DNA of 13,106 nt. Source: Nitrososphaerota archaeon. Its GTDB lineage: Archaea > Thermoproteota > Nitrososphaeria > Nitrososphaerales > Nitrosopumilaceae. Location: positions 1 through 13,106 of the forward strand of contig JADFJY010000028.1 in assembly GCA_022565935.1 (NCBI GenBank), written 5' to 3'. The translations under genes were made by a program, and so were the position numbers. Below, piece by piece: positions 1 through 4,936 of the stretch. Within the stretch, counting starts at the first letter, position 1, and every line of letters begins with the position of its first letter. The notes beneath the pieces were generated by a model. It had not been told where the DNA came from and searched no databases. It saw only the letters and a program-made list of their open reading frames with translations.

Positions 1-121
1 TTCAATTACAGTAAATGGAAAAACTAACAAAGATTGTGCTTGGTACTATGAAAAACCAAATGATGCTGCCATGAAGATTAAGGGAATGGTAGCCTTTTGG
101 AATGGTGTTGAAGTAAAGTAA
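1..121 (+). CDS. DUF427 family protein, C-terminal end (partial)
   Basis: An open frame runs in from the left edge (codons in phase with base 2) to the TAA at 119-121. Its last residues read roughly WYYEKPNDAAMKIKGMVAFW followed by NGVEVK, the typical end of DUF427 (NTP_transf_9 clan) proteins, where a Tyr-rich strand is followed by an 'a..ikg.vaFw.gv.v' close. The biochemical role of DUF427 is not established. The next gene begins five bases after this stop, so the two are probably co-transcribed. Only about 39 codons are visible, so family assignment rests on this C-terminal pattern. Confidence 0.75.
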   Translation, partial: SITVNGKTNKDCAWYYEKPNDAAMKIKGMVAFWNGVEVK

Positions 122-126
122 TCATC

Positions 127-480
127 ATGAAAATTAGTCAGATATTGATGGAAACAACTATCCCACAAATAACTAACCATTTAATTAAATTTAGAGATGG
201 CACAAAAGAAGTAATTGGCAAGTCTGCTCTGGGTGTATTAGCTTGTGAGAGTGATGATCCATCTGTTCATTTGAGTAAAGAAAGATTGTTTGTAAGTCAT
301 TCTGAAATATTGGCATCACATGGAATTAAAGACGAAAAAGTTTATCCATATCTTACTGGAAATGATTTTTCTTGGGATTATAATTCGGAATTATCACTCA
401 TCTTAAAAATACTCAATGACTCATATAATTTCACATTCAAGGAAATCGGAGAATTTTTGGATGTTACATTCGATTTATGA
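127..480 (+). CDS. Unrecognised 117-aa protein
   Basis: A complete 117-residue frame starting at ATG 127, five bases after the DUF427 stop, so probably its operon partner. I do not recognise a family. The protein is soluble-looking, with no signal peptide or membrane segment. It has a mixed composition with two acidic stretches (ACESDD near residue 40 and a Trp-Asp pair near residue 83) and a C-terminal half that looks helical (roughly residues 86-110). No cysteine pairs or catalytic motif stand out. Balanced amino-acid use and close spacing to the upstream gene argue that it is real; the overlapping reverse-strand frame at 378-590 is a shadow. Confidence 0.7.
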   Translation: MKISQILMETTIPQITNHLIKFRDGTKEVIGKSALGVLACESDDPSVHLSKERLFVSHSEILASHGIKDEKVYPYLTGNDFSWDYNSELSLILKILNDSYNFTFKEIGEFLDVTFDL

Positions 481-501
481 AAATAATCTAGTTGGTTTGA
501 A

Positions 502-639
502 ATGACAAAGAAAAAAGCAAAGAGAAAATCAGGAAGATTACAAAAAGGAGAGAAGTTAGGTAGGGCAAAACAACGAATCAAGAAATACAAGCGTAAACAA
601 CAATTAAAGAAAAATGAAAAAAAACCTAAGAAGTATTAG
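502..639 (+). CDS. 45-aa lysine/arginine-rich small protein
   Basis: ATG at 502 to TAG at 637-639 gives 45 residues, too short for most ORF filters. It is extremely basic, starting MTKKKAKRKSGRLQKGEKLG and ending in KKPKKY, with only two acidic residues. No Shine-Dalgarno sequence is visible, but an AT-rich TTTATGAA at about 474-481 lies about 25 bp upstream, a spacing that would suit a leaderless archaeal transcript. It follows the 117-aa gene by 21 bp. The composition suggests nucleic-acid or ribosome binding, but that is inference only; I recognise no family. Confidence 0.55.
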   Translation: MTKKKAKRKSGRLQKGEKLGRAKQRIKKYKRKQQLKKNEKKPKKY

Positions 640-697
640 AAAAGAGGACTAAATAGTAAAAATGGTATAATGTTATTTTTTTGTTTGCCAATTATTA

Positions 698-706
698 TTT
701 AATTAT
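698..706 (+). promoter_or_regulatory. TATA box for the 128-aa membrane protein gene
   Basis: TTTAATTAT lies with its centre about 26 bp upstream of the GTG at 728. That is the archaeal TATA-to-start-site distance, so transcription would begin at or very near the start codon (leaderless mRNA). No Shine-Dalgarno sequence is visible, which fits. Confidence 0.45.
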
Positions 707-727
707 TAGAAAAACAATATACAATCT

Positions 728-1114
728 GTGAAGCAGTATAATATCATCATTGCTGGATGTATTACTGTAATTGTATTAATGGTAGTAGTTTTTGGTGCAG
801 ATATTGTAAAATTATCCATTCCCACTGAAGAATATAGTATCTTTGTTGATCCAATTTTAGATAAACAAAGTTTGTTTGTAATGGGAAGAGTAACAGTACA
901 AAATACTGGCTTACAACCATTAACAAACATTCATGTGAATTTTGGGGCAGGAGACACTTTAGATATTAAAACACTCAAAGCAGGACAAAAAATTATTCTC
1001 TCTCCACCACCAGATAACCCCATGGAATTTGTTATGATTAGTGCTGATAATGATATCTTTGTGAGTAAAGCATATCGTGAGATGCCAAAGATGGTAGGTA
1101 TGATGGGGTCATGA
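728..1114 (+). CDS. Membrane-anchored 128-aa protein of unknown function
   Basis: GTG start, 128 residues. Residues about 6-27 form one hydrophobic helix (IIIAGCITVIVLMVVVFGAD), an uncleaved N-terminal anchor. The remainder looks like an extracytoplasmic beta-sandwich: strands such as SLFVMGRVTVQNTGLQPLTN resemble Ig-like/CARDB-type 'V.N.G..pl.n' domains that bind or scaffold outside the membrane. The C-terminus is Met-rich (EMPKMVGMMGS). The architecture is common among archaeal surface proteins, but I cannot name a family. The gene ends 46 bp before purC and may be read through into it. The GTG is chosen because of the TATA box at 698-706. Confidence 0.7.
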   Translation: MKQYNIIIAGCITVIVLMVVVFGADIVKLSIPTEEYSIFVDPILDKQSLFVMGRVTVQNTGLQPLTNIHVNFGAGDTLDIKTLKAGQKIILSPPPDNPMEFVMISADNDIFVSKAYREMPKMVGMMGS

Positions 1115-1147
1115 CCTCTTTACTATCAGTTAAATTCTATCATAATC

Positions 1148-1152
1148 AGGTG
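1148..1152 (+). promoter_or_regulatory. Ribosome binding site for purC
   Basis: AGGTG, complementary to the 3' end of 16S rRNA, sits eight bases before the TTG at 1161. Together with the conserved MKFLTSGKVKD N-terminus it fixes the unusual TTG as the purC start. Confidence 0.5.
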
Positions 1153-1160
1153 TTGATTGC

Positions 1161-1985
1161 TTGAAGTTTCTTACAAGTGGTAAAGTAAAGGACATTTATG
1201 AAATAGATGATGACACTATTCTCTTCAAGTTCTCAGATAGAGTTTCTGCATATGATGTCAAATTCAAACAAGATATTCCACGAAAGGGAGAGGTTTTGTG
1301 CAAGTTTGCAGAATTTTGGTTCAACGAATTATCTGTATCAAATCATTTTGTACGTCGTGAATCTGATACCGAGATTGTTGTAAAAAAGATGCAGATGCTT
1401 CCAATAGAGTGTATTGTTAGAGGCTATTTTTATGGAAGTTTGGCAGATAGATGGAAAAGAGGCAAAGTCACTGTACCCGAAGGAACTGACACAACATTGG
1501 CTGCAAAACTTCCTGAACCAATATTTGATCCTACCACAAAATCTGAACATGATATTCCCGTCGACAAAGTAAAAGCATTAGAGATGAATCTAGTAACTGA
1601 TGAACAATACAACTGGTTAAAAAAAACTTCGATTGAAATTTATAAAAAAATGGCAGAGATTGCTGATGGTGTTGGTTTTATCTTGGCTGATTTGAAATTA
1701 GAATTCGGAATTTTAAATGGACAGATTACTTTGGGTGATTCAATTGGCCCTGACGAGTATAGATTATGGCCAAAAGAATCTTTTGCGATAGGAAAAATCC
1801 AAGATGCATATGACAAACAACTTTTACGTGATTGGTTAACTGTTAATGGATATCAAAAACAATTTGATGATGCACGAGATATGGAACAAGAACCTGTAGC
1901 ACCAGAAATTCCTAAAGAAATAATTACAAAAATGTCTGAACGTTATGTAATTGCATATGAGAAACTTTCAGGAAAATCTCTGTAA
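1161..1985 (+). CDS. purC: Phosphoribosylaminoimidazole-succinocarboxamide synthase (SAICAR synthetase)
   Basis: A cytoplasmic enzyme of de novo purine synthesis: it joins L-aspartate to CAIR using ATP to give SAICAR. At 274 residues it is in the usual range of single-domain PurC. Hallmarks are visible in order: the N-terminal SGKVKDIYE nucleotide-binding strand (residues 6-14), DRVSAYDVKF (about 26-35), the family signature IECIVRGYFYGS (about 82-93), LADLKLEFG (about 174-182) and GDSIGPDEYRLW (about 192-203), the region that places substrate and metal. It starts at TTG, supported by AGGTG eight bases upstream. No other purine gene is in the window, so purC appears to stand alone here, possibly sharing a transcript with the membrane protein 46 bp upstream. 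Confidence 0.95.
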   Translation: MKFLTSGKVKDIYEIDDDTILFKFSDRVSAYDVKFKQDIPRKGEVLCKFAEFWFNELSVSNHFVRRESDTEIVVKKMQMLPIECIVRGYFYGSLADRWKRGKVTVPEGTDTTLAAKLPEPIFDPTTKSEHDIPVDKVKALEMNLVTDEQYNWLKKTSIEIYKKMAEIADGVGFILADLKLEFGILNGQITLGDSIGPDEYRLWPKESFAIGKIQDAYDKQLLRDWLTVNGYQKQFDDARDMEQEPVAPEIPKEIITKMSERYVIAYEKLSGKSL

Positions 1986-2086
1986 CTCTAATTGTTAATC
2001 TATTGTTGACTAGCAACTAACACTCAACTCGAATTTTATTTTAGAGTGTTCTACAAAATAATGTCATGATGAGCCATTTGTTAGTA

Positions 2087-2197
2087 TTACTTCATCAAGA
2101 TTCTTTTTTGATATTTTAAAAAAATTTCTAAAACCACTACTAAAATTATTCCATTGTTTCTATATTTATCGTAATATACCAATATTATTGAAAGCAC
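2087..2197 (-). CDS. Possible 36-aa hydrophobic peptide (weak candidate)
   Basis: On the - strand a GTG at 2197 opens a 36-codon frame to TAA at 2089-2087. The peptide has two hydrophobic stretches (LSIILVYY and IILVVVLEIFL) separated by DKYRNNG, and a basic end, which could be a small membrane hairpin. The frame stays open further upstream, but no convincing start or Shine-Dalgarno sequence is seen, and AT-rich non-coding DNA easily yields Ile/Leu/Lys-rich frames. It would run antisense to the + strand intergenic region after purC. Probably noise. Confidence 0.2.
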   Translation of the reverse strand: MLSIILVYYDKYRNNGIILVVVLEIFLKYQKRILMK

Positions 2198-2299
2198 TAT
2201 GATATTTCTTGTATCAATAACAATGTTTTTGATAACGGTATTAGAATTATTGAAATAAAAAAAAAATTGATGCGATTAGGCAAAAAAATATGATACAAG

Positions 2300-2312
2300 G
2301 ATCTTTTAGATC
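2300..2312. promoter_or_regulatory. Candidate operator upstream of the ArsR-like gene
   Basis: GATCT-TTT-AGATC is a perfect 5-bp inverted repeat, lying between an AAAAAAATAT TATA-like tract (2282-2291) and the start codon at 2334. Binding here would block the transcription start region, so autoregulation by the encoded winged-helix protein is a reasonable guess. Confidence 0.35.
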
Positions 2313-2333
2313 AGATAGAAAGGTAATCTTAGT

Positions 2334-2837
2334 ATGTCTACCTTATTAGAAAAACAAATCAGTGTAAATCGTATTGTTACAACAAGTATTGAACATGCAC
2401 GTGCTATAGAAGATCCCGCACGAGCCAAAATTGTGGAAATTTTATACCGCCAAGCCCTTTCAGCAGATCAGATTACAAGTGGATTGAAAAAGGCTGGTTA
2501 CAAAAAAGCATTAACTACAGTCCGCCATCACCTGGAAATTCTTAAAAATTCTGGATTAATTGAAATTGTAAGAATTGAAGAAGCAAGAGGTGCAATAAAA
2601 AAATATTATGGCACGTCAACTAAACTATTGGATTTCAAAACTCCTGAAGATTTTGATTCAAAATACTCTAAAATCATCAATAACACTTCAACTAAAATTG
2701 AAAAGATTCTCAATGGTTTGACGACTAAAACTAACAAATCAAAGGGTAAAAAATCTAAAGAATACTCACAATACTTGACAATAGAGATTATGAATCGAGC
2801 AATGACTAACATACTTGAAAAGTCTGCTAAAAAATAA
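2334..2837 (+). CDS. ArsR-like winged-helix transcriptional regulator
   Basis: 167 residues, ATG start. Residues about 20-90 form a winged helix-turn-helix of the ArsR/HTH_20 type: IEDPARAKIVEILY is helix 1-2, SADQITSGLKKAGY the positioning helix, TTVRHHLEILKNSGLIEIVR the recognition helix leading into the wing, and GAIKKYYGTS the wing/strand end. No metal-binding cysteine pair is present, so classical metal sensing of the ArsR kind is not supported. The C-terminal part (about 100-167) is a Lys-rich helical extension, possibly for dimerisation or effector response. The gene is followed 11 bp later by a PPOX-class protein, which is likely co-transcribed. A palindrome at 2300-2312 upstream may be its own operator. 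Confidence 0.85.
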   Translation: MSTLLEKQISVNRIVTTSIEHARAIEDPARAKIVEILYRQALSADQITSGLKKAGYKKALTTVRHHLEILKNSGLIEIVRIEEARGAIKKYYGTSTKLLDFKTPEDFDSKYSKIINNTSTKIEKILNGLTTKTNKSKGKKSKEYSQYLTIEIMNRAMTNILEKSAKK

Positions 2838-2848
2838 GATGAAAAATA

Positions 2849-3253
2849 TTGGAAGAGAAATCAATAAAATTATTTTCTGAAAAAAATCTTGTTTTTATTG
2901 CAACAATTATGAAAGACGGTTCGCCACAAGTATCTCCTGTTTGGGCAAACTATGATGATGGTTATATCTTGATTAATACTGCTGAAGGAAGAATAAAACA
3001 CAAAAATGTTCTACGTGATCCTCGTGTTGCAGTATCTGTTGTATCAAAAGATAATCCACTTGACATGACAACTATCCGTGGAACAGTTGAAGAACTGATT
3101 CCAGATTATGAATACAAACATGCAGACAAACTTACACAACAATACATGGGACGTGAACATTATCCTTTCAAACGTGATGATGAAAAAAGAGTTATTCTAA
3201 AAATCAAACCAAACAAAGTTTTTGTTTTACCTGAATTAAAAATTCAAGACTAG
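2849..3253 (+). CDS. PPOX-class (pyridoxamine oxidase-like / F420-dependent) split-barrel protein
   Basis: 134 residues. The N-terminal split beta-barrel core is clear: LVFIATIMKDGSPQVSPVWA, then YDDGYILINTAEGRIKHKNV and LRDPRVAVSVV, the usual flavin/F420-binding pattern in which a basic segment (GRIKHKN) contacts the cofactor phosphate. The end VILKIKPNKVFV closes the barrel. Family members reduce or oxidise small molecules with FMN or coenzyme F420; substrate and cofactor cannot be told here, although F420 use is common in this lineage. It starts at TTG 2849: an in-frame TGA at 2840-2842 leaves no earlier start. Spacing of 11 bp to the regulator suggests an operon. Confidence 0.85.
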   Translation: MEEKSIKLFSEKNLVFIATIMKDGSPQVSPVWANYDDGYILINTAEGRIKHKNVLRDPRVAVSVVSKDNPLDMTTIRGTVEELIPDYEYKHADKLTQQYMGREHYPFKRDDEKRVILKIKPNKVFVLPELKIQD

Positions 3254-3265
3254 TAATTTACAATG

Positions 3266-3287
3266 TTTCTAAACTCGAGTTTAGAAA
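3266..3287. repeat. Palindromic element, copy 1
   Basis: A perfect 22-bp palindrome: left arm TTTCTAAACTC, right arm its exact complement GAGTTTAGAAA, centred on TCGA. It sits between the converging 3' ends of the PPOX gene (+) and the H1-like gene (-), followed by ATAT. It is one of four related copies in this window. Position suggests a bidirectional terminator-like hairpin or a protein site. Confidence 0.75.
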
Positions 3288-3301
3288 TATCTTTATCAGA
3301 A

Positions 3302-3320
3302 ATAAAAAAAATAGAAAAAA
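3302..3320 (-). terminator. T-rich terminator of the H1-like gene
   Basis: Read on the - strand, two T runs (TTTTTT and TTTTTTTT, interrupted by CTA) follow the stop codon at 3335 by about 15 bases. T-rich tracts suffice for archaeal RNA polymerase termination. Confidence 0.5.
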
Positions 3321-3334
3321 GTAAGTAAGACAGA

Positions 3335-3619
3335 TTAACGTCGTCGTTTTTTAGCTGCCTTTCTTTTTGGTGCTTTGCGTTTAGGAGCTGCTTTTCGCTT
3401 TGGTGCTTTGCGTTTAGCTGCTGCTTTTCGCTTTGGAGCTGCTCTTCGCTTTGGAGCTGCTTTTCGTTTTGAAGCTCCTCCTTTTCGAGTTGCTGCTGCC
3501 TTTCGTCTACGAGAGGCCTTTGCCATAGTAGCTGCTGCTGCTTTTGCTGTTGCGTTTCTCTTTCGAGTACGTGCTGCTTTTTGAGCTGCTGCTGCTCTTT
3601 TGGCTTTAGTAATTGCCAT
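3335..3619 (-). CDS. Lys/Arg/Ala/Pro-rich histone H1-tail-like protein
   Basis: 94 residues from the ATG at 3619. The protein has no aspartate, glutamate or aromatic residue and consists almost wholly of K, R, A, T and P. An Ala/Lys-rich N-terminal half is followed from about residue 48 by tandem KRKAAPKR-type units, ending KKRRR. This is the composition of eukaryotic linker-histone tails and of bacterial HctB/AlgP-like DNA-coating proteins, so non-specific DNA or RNA binding in the nucleoid is likely (inference). The TTG at 3631 could extend the frame by four codons, but TATATAA at 3644-3650 is 28 bp before the ATG, favouring a leaderless message from 3619. A 23-bp inverted repeat covers the start codon. 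The coding DNA is richer in G+C than its flanks because of Ala/Arg codons. Confidence 0.8.
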   Translation of the reverse strand: MAITKAKRAAAAQKAARTRKRNATAKAAAATMAKASRRRKAAATRKGGASKRKAAPKRRAAPKRKAAAKRKAPKRKAAPKRKAPKRKAAKKRRR

Positions 3620-3639
3620 AACTTTTTTCAAAAGTTATG
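3617..3639. promoter_or_regulatory. Inverted repeat over the start of the H1-like gene (candidate operator)
   Basis: CATAACTTTT (3617-3626) and AAAAGTTATG (3630-3639) are exact complements separated by three bases, a 10-bp-arm dyad spanning the expected transcription start and the ATG itself (the outer CAT at 3617-3619 is the start codon on the - strand). A third CATAACT lies at 3663-3669, upstream of the TATA box. The pattern suits a dimeric repressor site or a leader hairpin that hides the start. Confidence 0.5.
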
Positions 3640-3643
3640 CGTG

Positions 3644-3650
3644 TTATATA
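3644..3650 (-). promoter_or_regulatory. TATA box of the H1-like gene
   Basis: TATATAA on the - strand, centred 28 bp before the ATG at 3619, giving a leaderless or near-leaderless transcript. Confidence 0.6.
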
Positions 3651-3719
3651 GTACAAGTCACACATAACTATGCAATCAATAGAAAAATTTGACAATTTTT
3701 TTGATTTAAAAAAATGCGA

Positions 3720-4211
3720 TCAACAATTTGTTATGCAAACAACAGCTGTATCTGTAGTTGATTGTTCTTTTTGTGGTCTTATAATTATCTTGTATTTTAT
3801 TTCTTCATCAAATGGAATATCAAACTGTGTTGTAATCTCAATTGGTTTGTTTGGTTCTAACCATTCAATGAACAAGTCTTTGGATGAAAATTCTCCTTCA
3901 CCATAAATTGCAATATGTTTCTGTTCTTTTTCATCAACAATGTAGAATTGTCCTCCTGTAAGCAGAGTTTTTTCTTCACTGATGTTTTTTGCAGTGATTC
4001 CAATCATTACAAACGTGTTTTCAGGTCTTATTTCTTCACTTCCATCATGTGTTCCTTCAAATGTAATGACATATTCTACTGGTCCAACAGTTACTATCTC
4101 TCCTGCAACTGATGAAATGTAGTTTGTTTGATATTCTGTATACATGAACATTCCAGCACCCATAGTAGCAAATATTGCGCCAATTACAATTATTGCACCA
4201 AATTTTACCAT
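3720..4211 (-). CDS. Membrane-anchored DUF4352-like protein
   Basis: 163 residues. Residues about 4-24 are a hydrophobic anchor (FGAIIVIGAIFATMGAGMFM). The rest is an Ig-like extracytoplasmic domain of the DUF4352 type: a first strand near VGPVEYVITFEG, then the diagnostic NTFVMIGITAKNISEEKTLL strand-turn-strand, then FYIVDEKEQ and a final FDIPFDEEIKYKIIIRP strand. DUF4352 domains are found on many lipoprotein-like surface proteins; their ligands are mostly unknown. The chain ends CITNC, two cysteines that might pair or be modified. The gene has its own TATA box 24 bp upstream and probably forms a single-gene unit. Confidence 0.75.
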   Translation of the reverse strand: MVKFGAIIVIGAIFATMGAGMFMYTEYQTNYISSVAGEIVTVGPVEYVITFEGTHDGSEEIRPENTFVMIGITAKNISEEKTLLTGGQFYIVDEKEQKHIAIYGEGEFSSKDLFIEWLEPNKPIEITTQFDIPFDEEIKYKIIIRPQKEQSTTDTAVVCITNC

Positions 4212-4232
4212 GAAAACTCTGAATTATTTTGG

Positions 4233-4238
4233 TATATA
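4233..4238 (-). promoter_or_regulatory. TATA box of the DUF4352-like gene
   Basis: TATATA, followed on the - strand by the ATG about 24 bases later, pointing to a leaderless transcript. Confidence 0.6.
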
Positions 4239-4285
4239 GTTGAAACGAAATTTTATGGTATAGATCAGACTTTGTAGAAAAATTA

Positions 4286-4306
4286 CACATGTGATATGTC
4301 ACGTGA
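4286..4306. promoter_or_regulatory. Paired palindromes upstream of the DUF4352-like gene
   Basis: CACATGTG (4286-4293) and TCACGTGA (4299-4306) are each perfect 8-bp palindromes, separated by ATATG. They lie about 50-70 bp upstream of the TATA box at 4233 and are candidate activator or repressor sites. Confidence 0.3.
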
Positions 4307-4442
4307 TCGATGTTTTGCTGTGTGTGTATGTTTTTAGGAAATATTTGGCCGATCCAGTGTTTGATCGATTTGAACAAACACATTGCTAAATTGTTCTGTT
4401 TTTACTGGTAAATTGATCAAGTCTTAGGATTGTTTTAGTCAT

Positions 4443-4473
4443 AACCCATTAGGGTTTCTTTTTTTATTTTTTT
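4443..4473 (+). terminator. Hairpin plus T-run (possible + strand terminator)
   Basis: AACCC (4443-4447), a four-base loop and GGGTT (4452-4456) are followed by a tract of mostly T to 4473. The layout is that of a hairpin terminator on the + strand, though no + strand gene is recognised upstream of it, so a short antisense or untranslated transcript would have to be assumed. Confidence 0.3.
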
Positions 4474-4477
4474 ACAC

Positions 4478-4508
4478 AAAATTTAAGGGGTTTAGCTTTT
4501 ACGCATAA
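4478..4508 (-). repeat. TATGC/C-run/TTAAA motif, copy A
   Basis: On the - strand: TTATGC, 12 bases, CCCC, then TTAAATTTT. Copy B (4642-4673) has the same order and the same 12-base spacing; a shorter version is at 4911-4925. This copy lies just 3' of the candidate small RNA at 4510-4600. Confidence 0.45.
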
Positions 4509-4509
4509 C

Positions 4510-4600
4510 AAAAAAAGATCATACTAGTCTAGCTGAGCTAGCTTGGTGGTTTGATGGTTGCTTTTCATATCTAGGCTCAAGTGTTCATCCCCCCATCAAA
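4510..4600 (-). ncRNA. Candidate structured small RNA
   Basis: On the - strand, TTTGATGG (4600-4593) pairs exactly with CCATCAAA (4557-4550) around a 35-base interior. A second hairpin CTAGC-TCA-GCTAG (4541-4529) follows, and a run of seven T (4516-4510) lies 12 bases beyond. Bases 4521-4600 contain 35 G/C of 80, clearly above the surrounding AT-rich sequence, as is usual for structured RNAs in AT-rich archaea. No clear C/D or H/ACA box set is seen, and there is no long open frame on either strand. Identity unknown; promoter not certain. Confidence 0.35.
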
Positions 4601-4641
4601 ATATCTAATTTTGAAAAAATTACATTGTACCTACATGAACT

Positions 4642-4673
4642 AAATTTTAAGGGGGGTTTAACATTTAGGCATA
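4642..4673 (-). repeat. TATGC/C-run/TTAAA motif, copy B
   Basis: On the - strand: TATGC, 12 bases, CCCCCC, then TTAAAATTT. It begins 15 bases after the stop of the 51-aa gene at 4689. Compared with copy A the C-run is two bases longer, and the 12-base inner spacer is kept in length and mostly in sequence. Confidence 0.45.
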
Positions 4674-4688
4674 CTTTTAGAAAATTTG

Positions 4689-4844
4689 TTATTCTGAAAA
4701 ATTTTGTAATATTAGAGTGAACCAATCCATAATTTGAGAAAATAGATTTGATGATAATGTTCTGAACTCTGCTAATAGTTCGTTTATTGGCTTGAATGAT
4801 TCGTTTATGGCTGTTTCATTAATTTGCAAAACTAAATTTCTCAT
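4689..4844 (-). CDS. 51-aa small protein with its own promoter
   Basis: ATG at 4844 to TAA at 4691-4689. The peptide starts MRNLVLQINETAINESFKPI and ends in SQIMDWFTLILQNFSE. It is an amphipathic helical protein with balanced composition (acidic, polar and hydrophobic residues evenly mixed), unlike AT-rich noise frames. A clear TATA box (TATAAAA at 4869-4875) lies 28 bp upstream, matching the leaderless layout of the neighbouring genes. I recognise no family. The hydrophobic C-terminal part (about residues 34-48) might associate with a membrane. Its 3' end is followed by the C-run motif copy B. Confidence 0.6.
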   Translation of the reverse strand: MRNLVLQINETAINESFKPINELLAEFRTLSSNLFSQIMDWFTLILQNFSE

Positions 4845-4868
4845 ATCATGTTTTTAGGTTAATTCTAA

Positions 4869-4875
4869 TTTTATA
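4869..4875 (-). promoter_or_regulatory. TATA box of the 51-aa gene
   Basis: TATAAAA on the - strand, centred about 28 bp before the ATG at 4844. Confidence 0.55.
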
Positions 4876-4910
4876 CTCTGCATGTGCATTTGGACACACA
4901 TTTCTTGTAA

Positions 4911-4925
4911 AAAAAGGGGGGCATA
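4911..4925 (-). repeat. TATGC/C-run/T-run motif, short copy C
   Basis: On the - strand the sequence reads TTATGC directly joined to CCCCC and then a T run, about ten bases after the stop of the DUF2299-like gene. It lacks the 12-base spacer of copies A and B. Confidence 0.35.
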
Positions 4926-4936
4926 ATCCCTATTTT

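Larger units (their letters stand above)
1986..2333. other. 348-bp intergenic region between purC and the ArsR-like gene
   Basis: Very AT-rich. Just after purC lies an inverted repeat, AACACTC at 2019-2025 and GAGTGTT at 2044-2050, with an 18-base spacer. The spacer includes CTCGAATTTTA, which resembles one half of the palindrome found at 3266, 5452 and 6092. It may mark the end of the purC transcript. A T-rich tract at about 2102-2120 could also serve as a terminator. The right end holds the promoter and candidate operator of the next gene. On the - strand an open frame at 2087-2197 is described separately. No RNA gene was recognised. Confidence 0.5.

Noticed and set aside
378..590. 70-aa - strand frame
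   Set aside because: Overlaps the 117-aa and 45-aa + strand genes; no promoter or start signal.
3375..3584. 69-aa + strand frame rich in Ala/Phe/Arg
   Set aside because: Mirror of the repetitive H1-like gene on the opposite strand; low complexity comes from its codons.
3620..3631. Earlier TTG start for the H1-like gene
   Set aside because: The TATA box spacing supports the ATG at 3619, and the extra codons fall in the inverted repeat.
4057..4383. 108-aa - strand frame
   Set aside because: Cys/His/Ile-rich shadow in another frame over the start of the DUF4352-like gene, crossing its promoter; composition is not protein-like.
4330..4413. 27-aa + strand frame starting MFLGNIW
   Set aside because: Very short, Cys/Trp-rich, no Shine-Dalgarno or TATA box at the right distance.
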